36,821 nt of DNA from Bacillota bacterium (GTDB taxonomy: Bacteria; Bacillota; SHA-98; UBA4971): assembly GCA_012841305.1 (NCBI GenBank), contig DUVA01000081.1, forward strand, positions 1-36,821. Direction: 5' to 3'. Numbering within the stretch: the stretch's first letter is position 1; each line of letters begins with the position of its first letter. A program made the translations under genes and the position numbers. Below the pieces are notes generated by a model. It was not told the origin of the DNA, made no database searches, and worked only from the letters and a program-made list of their open reading frames with translations. Below, piece after piece: positions 33,371 to 36,821 of the stretch.

Positions 33371-34322
33371 GACGTTCCAAGCGTCTGTTATAGGGACTCC
33401 ATTTACCTTCAACATTGCTGCATTCTTCCACGACCTCAGCGAATTGAGCAACAGACGCATCCAAATAGTCAGCCAGATGGAGAGCAATTGCTTCAAGAGT
33501 CTTCGGACGCTTTGGAGAACCCCACTCCAACTTTCCGTGGTGACTCAGGATCATGTGACGCAGCTTCAGCGCCAAACTCTGCGGAAAGTCAGGGATCTCT
33601 TCCACAGCTTGCGCAACCATGCGTTCCCCTATGACAACGTGGCCGATGAGTTTCCCTTCATCACTCAAGTCAAAAGGACCGTCATATGTATACTCCACCA
33701 CTTTTCCGATGTCATGGAGTATTGCCGCTGCGACCAGGAGTTCAGTATCAATTACCGGGTAAAGCGCAGGCACGGTCTCACATAGAGATACTACATTAGC
33801 GCTGTGCTCTATTAGTCCCCCGATGACAGCATGGTGAATGGATTTTGCGGCCGGAGCTTGGACATATGCTGCTGCGAATTCCGGATCTTCAAGAAAGCCA
33901 AGAACCAACCGTCGCAGATACGCATTGGTAAAGGCCTTGGTCTTGTTTTTCAGCCGATGAAGTAGTTCCTCCACATCCTTTTTGGTACGGGGAAGGAATA
34001 GAGACAGTTCGTAGTCGCCTCGCCTACATTTATGTACGGTTTCAACGGTGATTTGAGGTGCACCTTTGTACTCTGAGACATGACCCTGTACGCGCACCAC
34101 ATCTCCGTCTTCAAACGAGTTATACATTCCCTCTCCGTCGTCCCATACAATCGCCTTTATCTCCCCTGTTCGGTCGAAAAGCGTAAATGTCAAATAACGG
34201 CCTGGCTTCGATGAAAACTCTAATAGCTGTTTGGATTTGGTCATGAAGATACTTCTGACCGCCTGTCCCACTTCAAGATCGACCACTCGCTGCCTGCTGC
34301 ATTCCGCATCTCTCTTTAACAT
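33354..34322 (-). CDS. yhaM: YhaM-family 3'-5' exoribonuclease (OB-fold plus HD domain)
   Basis: YhaM degrades short RNA and single-stranded DNA from the 3' end. The N-terminal OB-fold (about residues 15-100) contains LTFTLFDRTGEIKAIVWDD. A C-terminal HD phosphohydrolase domain has SIHHAVIGGLIEHS, AAAILHDIGKVVEYT (His203-Asp204) and LSHHGKLEWGSPKRPKTLEAIALHLADYLDA, the family's fingerprint. ATG 34322 is four bases behind GGAGG. The 322-residue length is normal. The last codons run into the tandem repeat. A TATAAT box within a palindrome lies about 45 bases upstream. Confidence 0.93.
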   Translation of the reverse strand: MLKRDAECSRQRVVDLEVGQAVRSIFMTKSKQLLEFSSKPGRYLTFTLFDRTGEIKAIVWDDGEGMYNSFEDGDVVRVQGHVSEYKGAPQITVETVHKCRRGDYELSLFLPRTKKDVEELLHRLKNKTKAFTNAYLRRLVLGFLEDPEFAAAYVQAPAAKSIHHAVIGGLIEHSANVVSLCETVPALYPVIDTELLVAAAILHDIGKVVEYTYDGPFDLSDEGKLIGHVVIGERMVAQAVEEIPDFPQSLALKLRHMILSHHGKLEWGSPKRPKTLEAIALHLADYLDASVAQFAEVVEECSNVEGKWSPYNRRLERQLYLE

Positions 34323-34363
34323 AAGTCCTCCAACCCCTAACCCTCAAAAGATGTCAGGATCAC

Positions 34364-34376
34364 CTGTATTATACAG
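34364..34376 (-). promoter_or_regulatory. TATAAT-containing palindrome upstream of yhaM
   Basis: CTGTATTATACAG is a perfect 13-base palindrome around a central base, with a consensus TATAAT -10 box on the minus strand, 42 bases before the yhaM ATG. No convincing -35 box is found at 16-18 bases. Overlap of -10 and palindrome would suit repression, but the regulator is unknown. Confidence 0.45.
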
Positions 34377-34441
34377 TCCTTACCTTTTATCCTGATTCTA
34401 CGTTGCAGCGAGAGAGTCCTTCAAGTTCCGAAATCCCAGTG

Positions 34442-35260
34442 TCAGCAACCTAGGACAAATCGATATATCGCTTCCGCTACCCCGTCACCGCTTGCTCCAT
34501 CCGCAACATAATCTGCAGCTTCTTTTACCTTGTCACCGGCGTTATTCACGGCTACACCAATTCCGGCATAAGACAGCATGCTTATGTCATTTTCACTGTC
34601 TCCGATAGCCATGACCCGATCCTTTGGAATGCCCAAGTGTTCAGACAAGCCGGCAAGGGCTGAGCCCTTGGTTACTCCTTGGCCCGTAAACTCAATATAT
34701 GAGGGTAAAGACCGCGCTACATGCGACCTGTCTCCGAATTTCCGTTCCAAATCAGGCAAAAGCTTATCAACGATTTCCGGTTCTGCCATCATTAAGAGTT
34801 TTGTCGGAGGTTTGCTTAGAAACTCTAATAGGTTCCCTACGGGGTTAGCCATCACGTTAACACGGGCCATGTAATGACGGGCTTGTTCATTTAGGCTTGC
34901 TACGTAGAGCTCATCGTCGACATAAACATTGATGTGAAGACCAAGGCCCTGTAGATACGCTAGGATCTCTCCTGCATCCTCAAGGGGTATCGGTTTATGC
35001 CAGTATACCTCCTGGGTCTTTGCGGTCTTCACTAAGGCGCCGTCATAAGTTATGAGGGGAGCGTCAAGGCCCAACTCCTCCGCAAAAGGTACTGTTGACC
35101 GGTACATTCGTCCGGTGGCCAATGTGATAGTACTCCCGACGTCTATGGCAGCATATATGGCTTGCTTTGTTCTCTCACTTATCTTAAGATCGCTTCCAAT
35201 CAAGGTGTAGTCTATGTCGATAGCTACAAGTCTAATTCTCCCTGCTCCCGAAATTGTCAC
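34442..35260 (-). CDS. Cof-type HAD-IIB family sugar-phosphate/flavin phosphatase
   Basis: This is a haloacid dehalogenase superfamily hydrolase with a type IIB cap. Motif I is VAIDIDYTLIG (Asp15, Asp17), motif II LATGRMYRS, motif III includes TKGSALAGLSEHLGI, and motif IV is MAIGDSENDISMLSYAG. Such enzymes dephosphorylate sugar phosphates, FMN or pyridoxal phosphate, and substrate cannot be predicted. The GTG at 35260 overlaps the stop codon of the YvlD-type gene in a GTGA junction, so the two are coupled. Length is 272 residues, typical of the family. Confidence 0.92.
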   Translation of the reverse strand: MTISGAGRIRLVAIDIDYTLIGSDLKISERTKQAIYAAIDVGSTITLATGRMYRSTVPFAEELGLDAPLITYDGALVKTAKTQEVYWHKPIPLEDAGEILAYLQGLGLHINVYVDDELYVASLNEQARHYMARVNVMANPVGNLLEFLSKPPTKLLMMAEPEIVDKLLPDLERKFGDRSHVARSLPSYIEFTGQGVTKGSALAGLSEHLGIPKDRVMAIGDSENDISMLSYAGIGVAVNNAGDKVKEAADYVADGASGDGVAEAIYRFVLGC

Positions 35261-35610
35261 AGATCTTGCACCACCCAGCTTATGATACTACTTCCTATTG
35301 AGAGGAGTATTGACGCCAGCACCGCCGCCCAGAACCCGGATATGTAGAAACCCTGGACCACCCTGGACACTATCCACAGCATGAAGCCGTTTATTATGAG
35401 TGTAAAGAGGCCTAGCGTCAGTAGTTGTATAGGAAGAGATAGGATAATCAAAACAGGCCTTATTAGCGCATTCACAATTCCCAATATGAAAGCTGCCAGA
35501 AGTGCAGGGACGAATCCGGTTATTCGAACCGCAGGTCCCATAAGGTAGGGAATCATAAAAAGGACAATGGCGTTTGCCAACCATCTGATGATAAATGCGC
35601 GCTTTCCCAA
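35257..35610 (-). CDS. yvlD: YvlD-type phage-holin-like small membrane protein
   Basis: The protein has four hydrophobic helices and matches the holin-superfamily-IV/YvlD pattern: WLANAIVLFMIPYLM, LLAAFILGIVNALIRPVLIILSLPI and LGLFTLIINGFMLWIVSRVVQGF. In Bacillus, yvlABCD respond to envelope stress. The ORF-track start at 35673 adds a non-hydrophobic tail of 21 residues. A TTG at 35610, eight bases behind AAGGGGG, gives 117 residues, the family length. The YvlB-related genes just upstream in the same direction support the assignment. Function in envelope homeostasis is inferred from context. Confidence 0.85.
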   Translation of the reverse strand: MGKRAFIIRWLANAIVLFMIPYLMGPAVRITGFVPALLAAFILGIVNALIRPVLIILSLPIQLLTLGLFTLIINGFMLWIVSRVVQGFYISGFWAAVLASILLSIGSSIISWVVQDL

Positions 35611-35675
35611 AAACAGCACCCCCTTCGAACAGAATGTCTCTTCATTCACAAATGAGCCTGTCACGACACGCATAA

Positions 35676-35703
35676 CGAGGACGCCCTTTTGAGGGGCGCC
35701 TCG
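35676..35703. terminator. GC-rich hairpin between the hypothetical gene and yvlD
   Basis: CGAGG-A-CGCCC pairs with GGGCG-CCTCG around a loop TTTTGAG, giving ten base pairs and one bulged A. It starts about 24 bases after the stop of the upstream gene. The minus strand afterwards reads TTATGCG, not a clear T-run. Partial termination or mRNA processing is more likely than full termination. Confidence 0.45.
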
Positions 35704-35726
35704 CTAAACCTCACTACTTGGCTAAC

Positions 35727-36164
35727 CTAGACAAGACGCACAGTAACACTAAGACTCTGGGATCCGTCGGATACCTCCAATAGCGTAAATCTCCCGCAGG
35801 AACGTAGTCCTTTTATCAACTTAGACGTCACATCTAGCACCGTCTTGATATCCAGCTCCTCATCCCAACCTGAAAAGCCCTTGTATCTCATGGTACTGCA
35901 CTGTATTTTTCGTCTCGATAAAGGATGTATGAAACCGAAAGTATTAACGGCAATAGCAGCTGACTCCAAGAGATCCTCCAACACGAACAGCGGGATCACA
36001 ACGGGAATGGGAAACCGGACACCCGGGAACTTCAGGGTCATCACGAAGAAAAACGAAGGGATATTCGGGACTCTTCGTTTACGCATACTGCGCGTGCCCG
36101 GAGTCCCGGAACTACCCTTTGAAGAGAGCCCTGCCCGCATCGCTACCACGTCCCTACTCGACAT
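35727..36164 (-). CDS. unrecognised 145-residue protein in the yvl-like cluster
   Basis: I do not recognise a named family. The N-terminus is basic and serine-rich (SKGSSGTPGTRSMRKRR). A hydrophobic proline-containing stretch follows, PNIPSFFFVMTL then FPIPVVIPLFVLEDLLESAAIAV, and a soluble C-terminus ends CGRFTLLEVSDGSQSLSVTVRLV, which looks like a small beta sheet. The ATG at 36164 overlaps the preceding gene by 11 bases and lacks a strong ribosome site; ATG 36140 is an alternative. Its place between a YvlB-like protein and a YvlD-like protein suggests a membrane-associated role in the same envelope-related operon. The real start and function are unknown. Confidence 0.7.
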   Translation of the reverse strand: MSSRDVVAMRAGLSSKGSSGTPGTRSMRKRRVPNIPSFFFVMTLKFPGVRFPIPVVIPLFVLEDLLESAAIAVNTFGFIHPLSRRKIQCSTMRYKGFSGWDEELDIKTVLDVTSKLIKGLRSCGRFTLLEVSDGSQSLSVTVRLV

Positions 36165-36531
36165 AGATTTTTACTTTTGCGTCTTCACTGTCTACGTCAA
36201 CTATTTTCCCTGCAGTTGACTCAGTAATCGCAGCCAGGAGTTGGTCAAGATCTATGTCCTCGTCCTCCAGCTGTTTGGATACATCCTTAGGAATGAACTT
36301 CATTGCCACTTTGGCAAGGGCAAGAGGAATGTTGACATTGACTCGTGTATTGTCAGAGGTATCTAGCACTCTTATCCGAAGCATTCTCCCGTAGCTGCCT
36401 CCGAGACGCCCGGACGGTGACATGCCATCCTGGGTAGAATTATCCAAAGCCTCCAAAAGCCTTAGGCCTTCATCCACTGAAACCTTCCCATCCCGAACAA
36501 GATCGAGGATTCGTTTCTTCTCTTCAGACAT
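36154..36531 (-). CDS. SHOCT-like / YvlB N-terminal domain protein
   Basis: The 125-residue product begins MSEEKKRILDLVRDGKVSVDEGLRLLEAL. This short helical motif is found at the N-terminus of YvlB and other DUF4097-associated proteins, where it resembles a SHOCT oligomerisation motif. The rest (RMLRIRVLDTSDNTRVNVNIPLALAKVAM and IVDVDSEDAKVKIYVE) matches a common Bacillota domain that follows it. ATG 36531 has GGAGGG seven bases upstream. It lies 51 bases after the DUF4097 gene. A role in membrane-stress sensing is inferred from the YvlB/YvlD context. Confidence 0.85.
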   Translation of the reverse strand: MSEEKKRILDLVRDGKVSVDEGLRLLEALDNSTQDGMSPSGRLGGSYGRMLRIRVLDTSDNTRVNVNIPLALAKVAMKFIPKDVSKQLEDEDIDLDQLLAAITESTAGKIVDVDSEDAKVKIYVE

Positions 36532-36582
36532 CGGGGTTCCCTCCTATCAAGCATATTACGGACACAGCCGCTTGCTTATTGT

Positions 36583-36821
36583 TCATTCTTGATCTGTCAC
36601 AACTTCCTGTCTGCTCACAATACGTACCTGGCCATTAGAAGTCCTCGCCTTAATCGTCAGCTTGTCAGTCTTCTCAGAATACCCTGACGTCTCAGTAATT
36701 ACTTCTCTTCGTACAGTTCCTTCGTCTCTTACTTGATAGGCTAGATTCGGGAGATCAAGGGCGATGCGCCCCAGGCTTGTTTTGGCGTCTATATGATAGC
36801 CTACCTTATCGGCATCTGCAA
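36583..36821 (-). CDS. DUF4097 (YvlB-like) protein, C-terminal end, cut by the right edge
   Basis: This is missing from the ORF track because its start is outside the window. The minus strand reads open from the edge through VGYHIDAKTSLGRIALDLP and ends TSNGQVRIVSRQEVVTDQE before a TGA at 36585-36583. The alternating beta-strand pattern, with a T-S-L/N-G repeat, is typical of the DUF4097 beta-helix found in YvlB. It heads the visible part of the yvl-like operon. Confidence 0.75.
   Translation of the reverse strand, partial: ADADKVGYHIDAKTSLGRIALDLPNLAYQVRDEGTVRREVITETSGYSEKTDKLTIKARTSNGQVRIVSRQEVVTDQE

Overview
The window looks like chromosomal DNA of an anaerobic member of the Bacillota (Firmicutes). 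The grounds are the cdaA-cdaR-glmM and acpS-nnr-alr gene strings, the YvlB/YvlD-type membrane-stress genes, a YhaM-type exoribonuclease, strong GGAGG ribosome-binding sites with frequent GTG and TTG starts, and a biotin-dependent, Na+-pump type of malonate decarboxylase. Base composition is near 50% GC by eye. All genes run on the minus strand, so they are transcribed from high to low coordinates, except one penicillin-binding protein at 31.2-33.2 kb. No insertion sequence, CRISPR array, rRNA or tRNA was recognised.

Region A (about 1-8.9 kb) is a complete biotin-dependent malonate decarboxylase operon. In transcription order it encodes a 38-residue single-helix membrane peptide missing from the ORF track, a carboxybiotin decarboxylase Na+ pump (MadB/OadB type), a biotin carrier, the ACP transferase (MdcA), the special acyl carrier protein (MdcC), two carboxyltransferase subunits (MdcD and MdcE), an AMP-forming ligase that fits the ACP-SH:acetate ligase MadH, two prosthetic-group enzymes (MdcG and MdcB), and an MFS transporter cut by the window edge.

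Region B (about 9.0-21.8 kb) is a nucleobase-catabolism block. In transcription order it holds a three-subunit molybdenum hydroxylase of the xanthine dehydrogenase family, a UraA-type NCS2 permease, a PucR-family regulator, three proteins homologous to the AllH/AllF/AllG oxamate carbamoyltransferase set, a cyclase-family metal hydrolase and an M42 metallopeptidase. The last gene lies directly upstream of the malonate operon. Read together, regions A and B suggest an oxidative pyrimidine route: uracil to barbiturate to 3-oxo-3-ureidopropanoate to malonate, then acetate and CO2. Carbamoyl phosphate and a Na+ gradient would be the energy products. This is inference, not established. Its supports are the uracil-type permease signature, an Ala in place of the active-site Glu after GGGFGGK in the Mo subunit, the close chemical analogy of oxalurate and 3-oxo-3-ureidopropanoate, and malonate being the known product of the classical oxidative uracil pathway.

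Region C (about 22.1-31.0 kb) is housekeeping: a lone dihydrolipoyl dehydrogenase, alanine racemase, NAD(P)H-hydrate repair enzyme, holo-ACP synthase, phosphoglucosamine mutase, the c-di-AMP synthase CdaA with its partner CdaR, and an archaeal-type phosphoglycerate mutase. Region D (31.2-36.8 kb) holds a class A penicillin-binding protein, a YhaM-type exoribonuclease, a Cof-type HAD phosphatase, a YvlD-type small membrane protein, an unrecognised protein, a YvlB-N-terminal-like protein and the tail of a DUF4097 protein cut by the right edge.

Several ORF-track starts are too far upstream. I chose new starts from Shine-Dalgarno sites and gene overlaps, and each entry says why.
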